64,000 bases of DNA, taken from Oscheius sp. JU75. Its lineage: Eukaryota; Nematoda; Chromadorea; Rhabditida; Rhabditidae. Below, in pieces: positions 11,245 through 22,311 of this stretch. A model generated the notes under the pieces. It was not told where the DNA came from. It was given only the letters and a program-made list of their open reading frames with translations, and ran no database searches. Where the stretch lies: contig JASJZC010000005.1 in the NCBI GenBank assembly GCA_037178855.1, forward strand, positions 6,820,001-6,884,000. Direction: 5' to 3'. Every line of letters begins with the position of its first letter. Position 1 is the stretch's first letter. Made by a program: the position numbers and the translations under genes.

Positions 11245-14100
11245 CTATGAAAGCACGGACGGTGAAAGGACACTTGCCATGAGAATACTTTTCGACAGTA
11301 CCTAAACTTTCTTTTTTCTGTCTCTCTGAAGCTTACCGAAGGAGAAGCGACACCAGGAGAGAGGATACCACCTCCTCCAACCATTGGCGACAATACCTAA
11401 ACGTTGGTCACTGAAATTCTAATTTGATCTCACATCGGGACAGAGAACCAAGGGACTGAGGATGAGAGGCGAGAGGACGTAGGGATTGATCACGTTAGGG
11501 GCGAGAATCTGGAATCTTTAATTGATAAGATGATTTGAAACTCTTACATAGGGGTTCAAGATGAAGGGAGCGAAAACCAGAGGAGAGATGACGTAGGGAG
11601 AGAGAATGTACGGAGAGAGGATAAAAGGCATTCCGACAGCTGGAGACATAACGTAGGGTGAGAGTACTGCCGGATTGAGGATCAGAGGAGAGAAAAGAGA
11701 TGGAGACAGGACCTTAAGCCTTTATAGTAGGTTAAAAATATGGTTACTGTAGGTCCGAGGATAGCAAGTCCATAGATTGGAGTGAACATGTATGGAGCCA
11801 GAACTGTCGGATTAGCGAAAGAGAAGAGAGCTCTTTTAGACCGGCGATGGTCAGACTCATCCTATAAACTGCTTTCTCTCAAATTTCCTCTGAGAAAGAT
11901 ACCGTTCCATTGTCGGCAATTTTCGCTATCCTCATCCATAGAGCGTCTTCCCTCTGCTTTCTGGTCAGATTTCTGTACTCGTGGACGTTAAAACCGATAT
12001 CCTCTCGTCCTTTGATACCTAAGCACCCAATTACTACAAAAATATCGTGTCAAACCTTGCTTCTCGTATATTTCCTCAATCTGATTAGTTTCCATAAAGG
12101 TGAAACCTTGCTTCTTCATATCCTTACGTTGACGTGGGTTGAAAGACTGAACGAAGAGTCACAAAACTGGGAACAAACTCACATCTTCCAGTTCCTTGAA
12201 GTATCCAGCAAGTCTTTCTGTGACCTCTTTCAACTCTCCTTCCATTCCAAACAGGTTTGTACTTTGGAGCATCTGTACAGCTGGTCATTAGCAGAAAACT
12301 CTCTGACCTTGATAGCATCGTCGACTGTTTCTCTCGCCCCAGAGAGTTCCATAATGGTCTCCATAACAGTTTCTCTGTCGCTGTCGCTCATCCCAGTCGA
12401 TTCCAATAGCTTGGGGATGGGAAGAATCTGTTCTTCTGCATCGTCGTTGTAAAAGGGCAAGATAGACGGAGAGAGCTTTCCTCTTATTTCAGTTTTGTCG
12501 GGCATTATGGGAGCGAAACGAGGGCTGTACTGAACAATGTTGCAAGAAGAGTTACTTCCTACCTAAGGAACTTAATGTTGGACCCATCTGAAACTGATTT
12601 CGGAGCCTTCTCGAAAGATTTCAGAAGATTGAAAGCTTCTTGGATCATCGGAGGAAGCGGAGTCTGAATCTCGTCATTTCATTTTCGGCAGCAATAAATT
12701 ATTCGGGAATCGCGGTTGTCTCGATACTTGCTTTTCCCCAAAAACTGCAAGTTCAGAGGGATAAGTGAGAACAAAGATTGGACAGCATTCCAACCTTTGA
12801 TTAATATCCAGGGATATTTCCGCGGGGAGAGTGATCCCGCCACAAGATATCACAAAATCATAAGGACAGTCTGGACAGATTATGAACTTCTTGATACCAA
12901 CCTTGTCGTAGAGAGAATGGGTGGGTGAAGTTCTGTCCATGACCAGATCCAACATCCGGTAGTCGTACACTTTCGCCCCGGGATCTTTCGCTCTCTGGTC
13001 CATCGCCTTCTTCAAAAGAAGAAGGTTCTTGTAGCTGGCCGACCATCTGAGCCAAACAGTCGAGCCAGATAAGAGACTTACCCTGTACTGTTTCCAATTC
13101 CTACCATCTCTCTGATGAGATTGGTTACCTTCCGAACTCCACTTCTTCCAACGTTCTTGAGACTGGGCATGTGGTCCATTGTTTTTACCTGAGAAAAAAA
13201 GTATTTTTTAAAAATGATTTGGGAAAATTACTGTGTATCTCATGGCGTCATTCTTGCTCACGGTGTCTCCAACGAGACGCTGCAGACTTCTTTTAGAACG
13301 ATGGAAGCGAAGACGACGGTTCTTGTGAAACAACTTCAGTTTTTCGGAGACAGAAGCCGATTTGCCCATTTTCTGCAAGAAAGGACATCGCGATTCCGAT
13401 GCGTAACGCACCTCAGATTTCAATGTTTTGATACCCTTCCTCCAAAAACTCTTGTGCAGTTGAATTCCACCTTTCATCGATTTGCTTTCTTTCTTCTTCA
13501 ACTGTTTTCGTTGAGCTTTATAATTCTTGTAAACTATCCGTTTTGTTGGAGAGTTTTGTATGTCATTAACCTTTGACTTGGTTTGCACGGACACGCTAAA
13601 GTTGGGTTCGAAAAAACTGAAATCATGTTACTTCTTGGAAGAAGACTTTCTCTCCTCATGAGCCTCCTTAGCAGAAGTTAGACACTTGGCTGCAGCCACC
13701 ACATCTCTTCGGTCTTTGATCTCATCCAGGCACCGGTAGAATGCCACCTTTTCGTCTAAAACTATGTTTACGCTAGTAAAAAAATCAACCTTTGTGCAGT
13801 TTTTTCATCAGCTCTTTTCCCATAGACCCCATAATGGCTTTGATGGAATGCAGATACCAATTGTAGTGGATCATTTGAGCCTTATCGTAAGTATTTTTCT
13901 TCATTCTGACATCATCGAAGTCTCGCTCTCGTACTACCCGCGTTGGTAGTCTGCCAGATACTGTAACACGTCACTTTTATTATAGTTTTTGTTTGCGGAA
14001 TGACCCCGTTAGAGATACTGTGGGAAAATTCTGACCGACCCAATAGAAACTCACCAAATGTGACTGTTAGGACCCCAAAAAGAAGGACGCGAAGTAGCAT
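11245..14100 (-). CDS. MLT-10-like moulting-cycle protein
   Basis: Sixteen exons from 14055-14100 down to 11245-11301, all phases consistent: also 13790-13960, 13632-13755, 13232-13595, 13082-13188, 12902-13046, 12563-12663, 12308-12524, 12183-12272, 12056-12122, 11903-12018, 11748-11861, 11548-11712, 11434-11508, 11337-11396. The 672-residue product has a signal peptide, a charged middle region, the conserved stretch SPRFAPIMPDK...LSPSILPFY...LPIPKLLESTG...ELSGARETVDDAI, and a C-terminal run of five-residue repeats of type ILSPx. This is the layout of the nematode MLT-10 family, secreted by epidermis and needed for cuticle shedding in C. elegans. The ATG directly follows an ATTTCAG acceptor, so trans-splicing is likely. 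The repeat exons encode 55, 25 and 20 codons. Confidence 0.9.
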
Positions 14101-14162
14101 CTGAAATTCATTTGGCACAAAAAGGGCAAGCAGTTCAAGATGGAAGGAAACAAAAAGATCCC

Positions 14163-14234
14163 TGCCTCATGCTGGAATCGAACCAGCGACCTTCTGTTTA
14201 CTAGACAGACGCTCTGCCACTGAGCCAATGAGGC
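14163..14234 (-). tRNA. tRNA-Thr (anticodon AGT)
   Basis: On the minus strand a 7-bp acceptor stem (GCCTCAT with ATGAGGC), a D arm with GCTCAGTGGCAGAGC, an anticodon stem CTGT/ACAG around the loop CTAGTAA (anticodon AGT) and a T arm GCTGG-TTCGATT-CCAGC fold into a complete cloverleaf with A as discriminator. No intron. It lies only 62 bp upstream of the mlt-10-like ATG, on the same strand. Confidence 0.95.
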
Positions 14235-15789
14235 TGACAATTGGTGGCAAATCCGAAAGATTCAATAGCCAGAAGCGCGAAAGAATGAGCAAACAATCAA
14301 GAAAATATGCCCTGGTTCCCAATGGAGTATTTACAGTTTCCTACTGTTCCCACAGAAAACGACGCTGTTCAACATTTTGAAGCACCAGAACTCTGATGCA
14401 GCTTTCACTGATACTCTCACTAGTCGCCTGTGTGTCCCACACCTTGTCAATCCATCAACGGCGCAGATCGGAAAACCATAAATTCAAAGGCTAACTTTCT
14501 GTTTCAAGACGTTTTTTATGGATTTGCCTAGGAAACAGAAAAAGTGAGGACTACAAGAGAGCTTCGAAGATAAAAGGCAACACCGTAAGGATGTGCCTAT
14601 TAACGGACAGGATGACGGGATCGTAAAATAAGTGCAGAGAGAAGAGAAGGCCCCGAGAAGTTGTTTAAGACGCAGTCCGATTCAAAAGATGTGTCGGATT
14701 ACGGGAGGACAATCAAAATGATACGGGGGCTTGCCTGTGGCGAAGGGGCAACTGGGGCAAGTGTATTGGGTGACGAGGAAACGGTCAGCTATAACCCTGA
14801 GCTTCTGTAGAGGCGTATTGAGAAAAAGATGACTTACTCGGCTGTGATCGTCTATATACTGGAGAGCATAAGGTCAGGAACAAACTCTTTATGACCGCCG
14901 CTAAATCTTTAGATCCACGAACAGACAGTGTTGAATACTTCTCCTGTCTTCAAGATTTGGTTCTTCATACTTTTTCTCACTCCCAAAGATTGTGATCTCT
15001 TTGAACCACGTACAAGACTATTAACCCGCTGTCCCGGCTGCACTTACATATCTCTCCGACAAAATTTCAACTCTGATCCTCTTGTTTAACGATTGCGCAC
15101 TGTTTACGACCTCTGTAAGAACGTGTCGACAATTCTTCGATCCACATCAAAGAGTGCATTCTCAACCATGATCAACGGTTATCACTGATATCAGGCCTGA
15201 GTCTCATAGAGTGGCGAGGATAGGAAGTTAATCCAGACATCTTCATTCAGGACGATTCAGGTAATTGGACCTGTGTACATAGACTTCTTTCTGAGCACTT
15301 TCAAAAGAACAGAGAAATGAAGACAAAGAAGATAAGACTTCTTATTCTAACGAGGAACTGGTGTGATGCTCGTGAACACTTGAAAGAAACCGTCTTGACA
15401 TACTTTGTATGTACCTTTTTCTCCCAAATGATAGCTTTCTGTTTTTAATCTCTCCCATGTCCTAAAATAGGAGATTCGTATCATCTGGACATTGCACTTT
15501 TCTAATAGAATCCATTGATTATGTCCTCTTTGCAGGGCACTGTACTTTAGGAACCTTTGCGCACAGACAGTCCGATCTCATAGGCTAACTGTTCTTTCCA
15601 ATGATGACCGTTTCTCAAAACTAAAGCAAAGTCAGCCTGTTCACTAATTAGATCATTGTAAACACAACGTAGTTTTCTCCGTCTTCACAATTTGGTCCTA
15701 ATGACCAAGCTATATCGCTTGTACCACAAATAAACATCTGCCATTCAGATCTCGAACAACATCTGTCAAGGCAAGTCTTTTCTTCCGGG
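14235..15789. other. Intergenic, about 1.55 kb
   Basis: No open frame with splice support or recognised family on either strand; upstream region of the Str-type receptor gene. Confidence 0.4.
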
Positions 15790-17025
15790 ATGGCAGAAAT
15801 GGCTGCTCCTGGGATGACTGCGCTTCGTCTAAATTGGTTCCTCGACTATGTGCCGAAGGTTAACACAATCCTTAGTATTGCTCTCAACGTTCTTCTCATC
15901 GGTCTTGTTCTCAAGAGAAAGACGGCCGAGATTGGAAATTATCGGTAACTCTTGATCAGCCCAACTATTATTGTTCTTAGCTATCTCATGGCCACGTTCG
16001 CCCTCTGTGACCTCATGGTAGCAACAACTCATCTCCTCGTCGAGCCAGCCATATTCTCGATCGGAGCATGTGTAGTTCTCTTTTCTAGGAGAATAACTGG
16101 ATGGAGATCGTCGTTCATCCTGATGATAATGTACGTCGACTCCTTCTGCTGTGTTCTGATTGTCCTTCTCCTCCAATTCGTTTATCGATACCTCGTCGTG
16201 AAAAGGTTAGAAGATTTAAACTCTCCTAAAGTCTCGTATCAGAGGAAATGCAAAGCCTTGGTTTACCTTCCCCAACATTTTCATCTGGATCTTCCTCTCC
16301 ATTGGTATCCTGTCCACTTGGCACATCGCCTACTGGAACATTCCACGACGTGCTGAAGTGTCGGACTATGCCAATGCAACTTTCTACGCTACGTTCAATG
16401 TGCCCGTTCAGACTCTGGACTATGCTGGCTTCCTTCTCTACGTGAAATTTTTTTTTACAGCCAAAATATTACTTCCAGACAACTGACGCTGAAGGAACTC
16501 ACGTTAAGTGGGATTCGATTTTCGTTATGGGAGCTCTGATGACAGTCTGTTCTGTCACCTTCTCGGTCATCATTGGCTGTGGATTCCAGCTCTACAAAAC
16601 TGTCAGAAAAGTCCAGAGCTCGTCGAGACACGCCAGAGTACAGTGGCAGCTTTTCAAGGCTCTTCTTCTACAGGCTTGTATTTCAGAAACTTTCCCTAAG
16701 TCCTCTTTCAGACGATTGTCCCTGTAATTTTTCTCTATCTCCCTTGCACTGTCTTTTTCCTCGCTCCGATTGTTGGATTCAGTTTTGGGCAGTTAATCCT
16801 CAAGAATTTGTATAAACACCCAGTTTTAGAAACCTGACATATCTCGGTACATTAAGTACCCTCTTTCCTGTACTGGATCCGCTGGTAATTGCCTATTGTG
16901 TCAAGGATTACCGTCAACAAATCGGCTCTTTTCTGAGAATCAAGGCGTACGGAACTTCGCCAACGGCATCAAGACCGTCTGACTCAAAACATCGGACAGC
17001 ATCAGTCATTCCAGTTACCAATTAG
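15790..17025 (+). CDS. Str-family serpentine chemoreceptor
   Basis: Six exons: 15790-15944, 15981-16205, 16243-16441, 16479-16673, 16712-16791, 16830-17025; 349 residues, the usual size of Str/Srj receptors. Visible segments include LSIALNVLLIGLVL (TM1), a TM3 ending LLLQFVYRYLVV as in Str proteins, QLFKALLLQTIVPVIFLYLP (TM6 entry) and FPVLDPLVIAYCVKDYRQQI (TM7 and tail), the last two being family hallmarks. Intron 16674-16711 would use a GC donor of poor consensus (GCTTGT), but removing it joins LLLQ to TIVP exactly as in relatives. Intron 16792-16829 uses donor GTTAAT. Probably expressed in chemosensory neurons; ligand unknown. Confidence 0.88.
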
Positions 17026-17224
17026 TGAAAGGTTTTTTTTTACTTTTCTTTACCTCATGAGACGAATGTGAGTCACTTTATCAAGGCAAATTTGTACGAA
17101 TAAAGAACAAAGAGTGAAGATCAGAGTGAAACAAAAGCAAGAGAGGGGGAGCAGGTTGTTGAAAAGTTCCAATAGAGTCGAACAATCAAGAAAAATAGAA
17201 ATTTATTGTCTCTTTTAAAACAAA

Positions 17225-17744
17225 TCAAGTCAAGAAAACATAACAATTGTGTCGAGAGTTACCTTCCACGCAATACTTGTGTGAATCAGCCTGATAACTG
17301 ACAGATCCGTCTACGCAGAGAACTGTAAAGTTGTCTTCCGGATACAGCGCATCCAATTCCTCGTAAATGGCCGTTTTTGCCGAGGCAGAACTTGAAACAT
17401 CAATGTGTTTCTTGATTAGTTGACTCAGCTCCAGACTGTTACATTGGGCTTCCAGCTTTCCGACTTTCTCTACTCCCGCGACAGTTCCTCTCACGTGACC
17501 AATCTCTCCGATTTCTCTCTTCTTCCTGCCACATCCACCACATCCGCCTCCGCCACAGCCTCCGCAGCATCTGGATCTTTATAATTTCCTGATTCGAAAC
17601 TGAAATTTACGGTTGAGGAGGAGGTTGACAGCAGCACTGCTGCTGCTGTTGACAGCCACAACCACAGCCTCCTCCACCTCCTCCTCCGAAGAAGATGGCA
17701 TTGGTCAAGGCAAAACAGGCGAAGAGAATAACGAGACGGTTCAT
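17225..17744 (-). CDS. Ground-like domain protein (GRL), Cys/Gly/Gln-rich N-terminal half
   Basis: Two exons, 17611-17744 and 17225-17576; 161 residues. A signal peptide (1-16) is followed by seven glycines, CGCGC, five glutamines, CCCQPPPQ, then GGCGGGGCGGCGRKKR, a possible furin site. The last 95 residues fit the nematode Ground-like domain: QCNSLELSQLIKKHI, AIYEELDALYP, FTVLCVDGSVSYQ, YCVEG...CYVF. GRL proteins are hedgehog-related, secreted by epidermis and glia and found in cuticle or apical matrix. A TATA box is 29 nt upstream of the ATG. Confidence 0.88.
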
Positions 17745-18476
17745 CGCGGCTTTCGGTTAATGTCTGTTAGCTGTTATATACAGTTTCAAACAGGTCAGAC
17801 GGGTCAGTTTATTCTCCAGGGTTATCGCGTGAGACGAGTTCCTTCGCGCAGTAGAAATAACTGATCCCGGATTACATGACTGACCGGGGAAGGTCAAGTT
17901 TCTAATGACAGGTTCTCTTCACAACTATTGTTTGTTACAAGAGCCTAATTCAATCTCTCAACATCGGGAGCTACAATGATCAGAAATATTTCCTGGTTTT
18001 TCTATCTGTTCTAAGAACGCTGGCATTTCTTTTCAGAAGTCCTGGGTATTTTAGAGGGTTCCCATTCAAGATAAGACCCATTAACCTTTAAGGATCGCAA
18101 TCATGAGCATATTAGAACAGCTTTTCGATAGTTTATAGTCGGCCTCTCAAGAATAGGCAGATGAGCTTAAACATTCTAGACCTCAATGCATCTGTCTGCG
18201 ATCTATTCTCTACCCTACAATTCGACACGTACTCCCATTATGTAGCGTCATCGTGATCTCTCCAAATTATTGGCAATCACGAAAAGTGTCGTGTTTCATA
18301 TGACCAGCACGTAATGAAGCAGAGAACAGTGTGGGATGGATAGCAATTTTAAGCAAGTCAGCTTTGCGTGTTAGCTGAGGCGGAAAACAGTTCTAATTGA
18401 GGAGTAAGCAAGTCGAGTTGTTTGTAATCGTATTGCCTCTAGTCTCCTGCACAAAGTCCCACTTCTACCTGCCCGA
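17745..18476. other. Intergenic between divergent genes
   Basis: Apart from the TATA box of the Ground-like gene I see no feature; no open frame is supported on either strand. Confidence 0.4.
17773..17780 (-). promoter_or_regulatory. TATA box of the Ground-like gene
   Basis: TATATAAC on the minus strand, 29 nt upstream of the start codon. Confidence 0.55.
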
Positions 18477-19966
18477 ATGTCGGATCAGAAAGCTCTTCGA
18501 GTCGAAGACTACACCACTCTGATGAGAATCATCGCTACTTTCTTCTCTTTCCTTGGAACTGGAAGCAATCTGGTTGTCGTATATTTCTCTTTCCGACAGT
18601 TCAAGAAAGATGCCAAATCTTTCGTGACTCTTATGCAAATCCACGCCTTTACCAATGCCTTAAACTCCTTCTCCGGATGGGTCGTCACCAACAGGTTGTT
18701 CTTATTATTGTAAAACACAGCCACTTTTCCGAGACTTATAGTTGCTTGATCACAGGTCTATGAACCCATTTCCAGACATAAGTTCGTTGGTGACATTGTC
18801 CTATTCATAAGCTACGGTCCAGGGGTGATCTTCGGCCGTCGTTTTTGTGCAATGGTAGACTGTATTCCCACCCAACTTGCCCAATTGATGCCGATCATGA
18901 TCGCCATGATGATGATCTACCGCTGTCTCATCCTGTTCGACTTCAAGTTCAAGAGAATGACAATGATTGTGAGCTCCATCGTTCTCTACGCCATCACCGC
19001 CCCGCTTTTTGTATGGTACTCTTCAAAATGTGTGAACCGATATTTCAGTACGCCACCGCCACTGGCTACGTCGAATGGGAGAATGTGTTTCCGAAGCTGG
19101 TCAATGAGACCGATCTGCTGAGGGAAGTCAACCACACTCAGGCTTATGGAATGGTCTTCACTCCGCTTAACGTAAGCATTGTCGCCAACATACCGTAGCT
19201 AGTTTTTGAAAACGGTAAACAGTAATTTTTGAGCTGTAAGCCCAGGAAAACAAATTTCCTGTTTACGATGTGAGAAAGGTTACACGGCGAATTGACTATG
19301 ATCCGGAACGAAGTTAAGACATTAATTGGTGTGCAAGAACCTGAAAGAGCATTACTGGAAAAGATTTTTGTTTTTATCCCGTCCTTGTCGGGAAAACTTA
19401 AATACAAACTGTTTTTTTAACAATTTGTTGAATCCAGACAAAATCCATTAAATGATTCTCGTTCCAGATGATAATTTGGCCCTATTACAACAAGGTCTCA
19501 ATTCCGAGTCTTATCGTCTGCTTCCTCGTTCGGATAATTATGCAAGCCAAGATGAGACGTTTCTCGCAGGAGATGAGTGCTCGAACGAAGAACATCCACA
19601 GTAGTTACATGAATGTAAGGGCTACAAACATAGAGAAAAACAAATCTGCGTCAGCTTCTGACCATCGACGCCTTCATGGTCCTTCTCTTTTTCATAGCAA
19701 CTTCCATCGACGCTGTCGGAGAACTTTCCAAGATCTCACCGAAACTGGACCTTCTGCTCAATCTCTACAACTACACCATTTTCAATTTTCCCTCAGTCGT
19801 ACAGGGCTGTTCTTTGCTGTACTTCGTGCCCTACTTGAACGCTCCCTTCAGGAAAATATTCACCAATGAGCCCAGTTCGACTGCCGGTTTGGCAGTGGTA
19901 TCTCTGGCCCAGCAGAGTGTGACCAGCCATGCGGGTAGAAAGAACAACCAGGCCTCGATTGCATGA
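18477..19966 (+). CDS. Nematode serpentine receptor, family not resolved
   Basis: Five exons: 18477-18694, 18776-19010, 19049-19171, 19468-19614, 19655-19966; 344 residues. Hydrophobic segments include TFFSFLGTGSNLVVVYFSF (TM1), QLMPIMIAMMMIYRCLILFDF (TM3), IVSSIVLYAITAPLF (TM4), IPSLIVCFLVRIIMQ (TM5), LLTIDAFMVLLFFIATSI (TM6) and SLLYFVPYLNAPFRKIF (TM7). The loop before TM5 has potential glycosylation sites (NET, NHT). The layout is that of nematode-specific chemoreceptors but I cannot assign the subfamily. The 296-nt intron (19172-19467) is the only long one and no missing exon is needed. Two decayed relatives lie 1-2 kb downstream on the other strand. A polyadenylation signal AATAAA follows at about 19987. 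Confidence 0.78.
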
Positions 19967-20183
19967 ACTATATGTATGTAACGTGCAAATAAAATTGCAA
20001 ACGTTGAGGGTGTGTGCCTGGTCTACTTCACAGGTCAAAGTTTTTCTTCGTACTCGCTTGACCAAAAACATGACCTCATCACGTATTCTCCGTTTCATTG
20101 CGCTTCAATCTTGCAGAAGTTTATACTCTAGATCATCTATAGGAGTACGGGAAAGGAACTTTGACTATTTATGAAGTGTACAT

Positions 20184-20635
20184 TTATTTGTAGGAGATCG
20201 GAGCACAGAACTGAATACTGCAGGGGCAGATACCCCGGGGCGTCTTCGGTTCAGGAGGAGCCTGATAACTAGGATCAAAGAGGTGGTTCATCGTCTCTTT
20301 CATCTAGACCAGTAGATAACAGCCAATAGTTTGTAAAACTCACGTATGCACTGAAGTCCTTTCTCCAATGTGTCCACTCTTTTTGCCATTGGTCCATCAT
20401 TGCTTTCTCGGCCTTGCTTGCCGGTCTTTTCTCGCCGTTCTCATAAATGTAACCGCCCTAAAACAGAGTCTATACCATTCTGTGAAGCGATCATACAGTA
20501 TAGACACATTTTCCGTTCTCAAAGGTAGTTTTGCCATTTTTGGTAGTTACTAGAAAAGGTTTGTTATTCGAAAGGAGTCTTACCGAATTGAGCTTCAGCA
20601 ACGATGAGTACAAGTGCAAGAACGAGGATGAGCAT
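20184..20635 (-). CDS. Small secreted protein with a pepsin-inhibitor-3-like repeat
   Basis: Four exons, 20584-20635, 20497-20549, 20344-20457 and 20184-20303; 112 residues. A signal peptide (1-16, AEAQ) precedes a block reading NGKCVYTGGYIYENGEKR, a helix-like acidic/basic stretch rich in Trp (DQWQKEWTHWRKDF) and a C-terminal CPCSIQFCAP. The order Cys, beta-strand pair with NG turns, then a charged helix resembles the domain of Ascaris pepsin inhibitor 3 and its many nematode homologues. The 53-nt second exon is needed for frame continuity and supplies the first Cys. The domain call is tentative; a protease-inhibitor role is inferred. Confidence 0.6.
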
Positions 20636-21099
20636 TGCTGAACGAAATATGCACAAACACTGATACAAAAAGGGAGCTGCTTCTAAATAGAAATAAAAAG
20701 CAGAGTTACCAGTTCCTCTGACATTAAAAGGTCTGGGAAGGTCAGAGGGGCTGGTAATACAGTGTTTCAAATGAAAGTTGTGAGCAGGCCGGCCCTTTAA
20801 CTGCTCCAACGTTAGCTGATTATGTGAGTAGAATCTGACGAGAAAATGAGTAAATAGTAAAGAGTTCGAGTCAATGTGTGCGACAAAAACTGTTTTAATG
20901 TGGGTGCGTGGATCAGTCTTGTTGAAAAAATGACACCATCTCACTCAACATTTACTCTGTTCCTCGGGAATACCATCACTTTTCTTGGTCAAACTCCATA
21001 CTTATGTTACTCTTTTTCGTTTCGATGCACTTCAGCATCTTAAAACACGAATTGTGCATCTCTTTCATTACACTCATCTGTTCGTAAGTACTGGAAAGA
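20636..21099. other. Spacer between a small gene and a receptor pseudogene
   Basis: Promoter side of the small secreted gene and 3' side of the receptor pseudogene. Nothing else supported. Confidence 0.35.
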
Positions 21100-21990
21100 C
21101 TAGTGTTCAAAACACAAGCAAAACTCAATGGGTAGGTATAATGGAAGTAGGTGCTGATGACTTCTTTTCCCAAACAGCAGTTTAGACGTCTTTCTCAGGT
21201 AGGGAGCAAAGTACAGGAGACCTTTTACGATTGTCGGGATGATGAACTGCGGGTATGCGAATAATTGAAGATGAAGTTGAAAACGTTATACTTCGTGGCC
21301 AAAAAGTAGAGAAAGACAGCAATGGCTTCCAATGTAAGGAGCTGAAAAATGCCATCTGATTGGTTCAAAAGTCCACAGTACATTCACGAAACTTCGGTGC
21401 ACTTTTTCGTTGAAACCCTCAGATTTGCGGCAAAAAAGATCAACTTCCACTGCATTGAGATTCGTAGAATGACGCATATTCCAAAGACTTATATCGACAT
21501 ATCGTCGTAGATCTCCCAATTCATGAACTGAAAGAAAATCGTAGCAAAATACACTGTAGACTGTACCACCTCTGCTGACCTTATGAGGACATACGAAGAG
21601 TGTAGATAAGATCGTTCCAATCCCGGATCATTGGTCAGATTCACGACACTCAGCGGGTAGAGGTTGAGATAGTTGAAGATCTAATATGCTTTTTTCTTCA
21701 AAGCTGTTCATTTACAAGTTCGTGAGAAGGCAAGAGAAAAATTAAAACAAAGCAAACAAGCATGACTGCTTTGGTAAAATTGAAGAGGATCGCTGTACGA
21801 ATCGCCATCATGAAACAGATTAGTGTTGGGATATAAGTGTCAATCAAGATTGCACAAGAGTCCATGAAGTGACAGGCTGCTACATCCAGATAGACTCCCA
21901 AACTCATTGGTAGGAAGAGACAACTAACTGATCAGGCAGGATCATGTCATTGATATTGAGCGAGGTTTTATTCATCGCGTTGTCAGCTGG
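21100..21990 (-). pseudogene. Degenerate serpentine receptor related to the gene at 18.5-20.0 kb
   Basis: Blocks parallel to the intact gene appear in order: LDVAACHFMDSCAILID...TLICFMMAIRTAILFNF (21910-21770), an extracellular stretch IFNYLNLYPLSVVNLT (21690-21590), a TM5 block IRISMQW-like (21520-21400), KVHRSFVN plus LLTLEAIAVFLYFLA (21370-21290) and YPQFIIPTIVKGLLYFAPYL (21250-21195). At least two frame changes are needed, one between the TM5 block and KVHRSFVN, one between FNFIFN and LFAYPQ, so the gene is probably not functional unless the assembly has errors there. Confidence 0.6.
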
Positions 21991-22088
21991 AGTGTGGGGT
22001 TGGAGGATCTCATCTGTAGTGTGGTAAATTGTATGTAGATTTATTATCATGCAAAGTTCCAACAACTTGTGTCAAAGGAAATATGTAA

Positions 22089-22311
22089 TTAATGCTTAGA
22101 AGCAGTAGGGGTTACTGAAGAGCCAGATCCAAATAGTCTTCTGAACGACTTGTTCAGATAGAGCACAAAGTAGAGCAGAGCCTTGAACTTGAATTTTGTT
22201 TGGGATAGTGAATTGGGGGTAGTGGAAGCTGGAGAATACAAAGTTGTCCAGAATCTCGAATTGTGACGCGAGGAAGTAGATGAAAACAACAAAGGAGTTC
22301 AGAGTTAGTAA
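22089..22311 (-). pseudogene. Isolated last exon of a serpentine receptor (relic)
   Basis: After an acceptor at 22312 the frame reads LLTLNSFVVFIYFLASQFEILDN, parallel to the TM6 exon of the receptor at 19.7 kb, then shifts frame near 22175-22185 to ALLYFVLYLNKSFRRLFG and a stop. No other exons of this copy are recognisable upstream. Confidence 0.55.

Noticed and set aside
12664-12901. Read-through coding of the 238-nt mlt-10 intron (VGIKKFIICPDCPYDF...)
   Set aside because: Open but ends in a stop before the next conserved block; splicing from 12901 to 12663 restores the MLT-10 order in phase.
19172-19467. Possible missing exon in the 296-nt receptor intron
   Set aside because: Flanking exons join in frame and the predicted protein has a full set of segments; no coding stretch with both splice sites was found inside.
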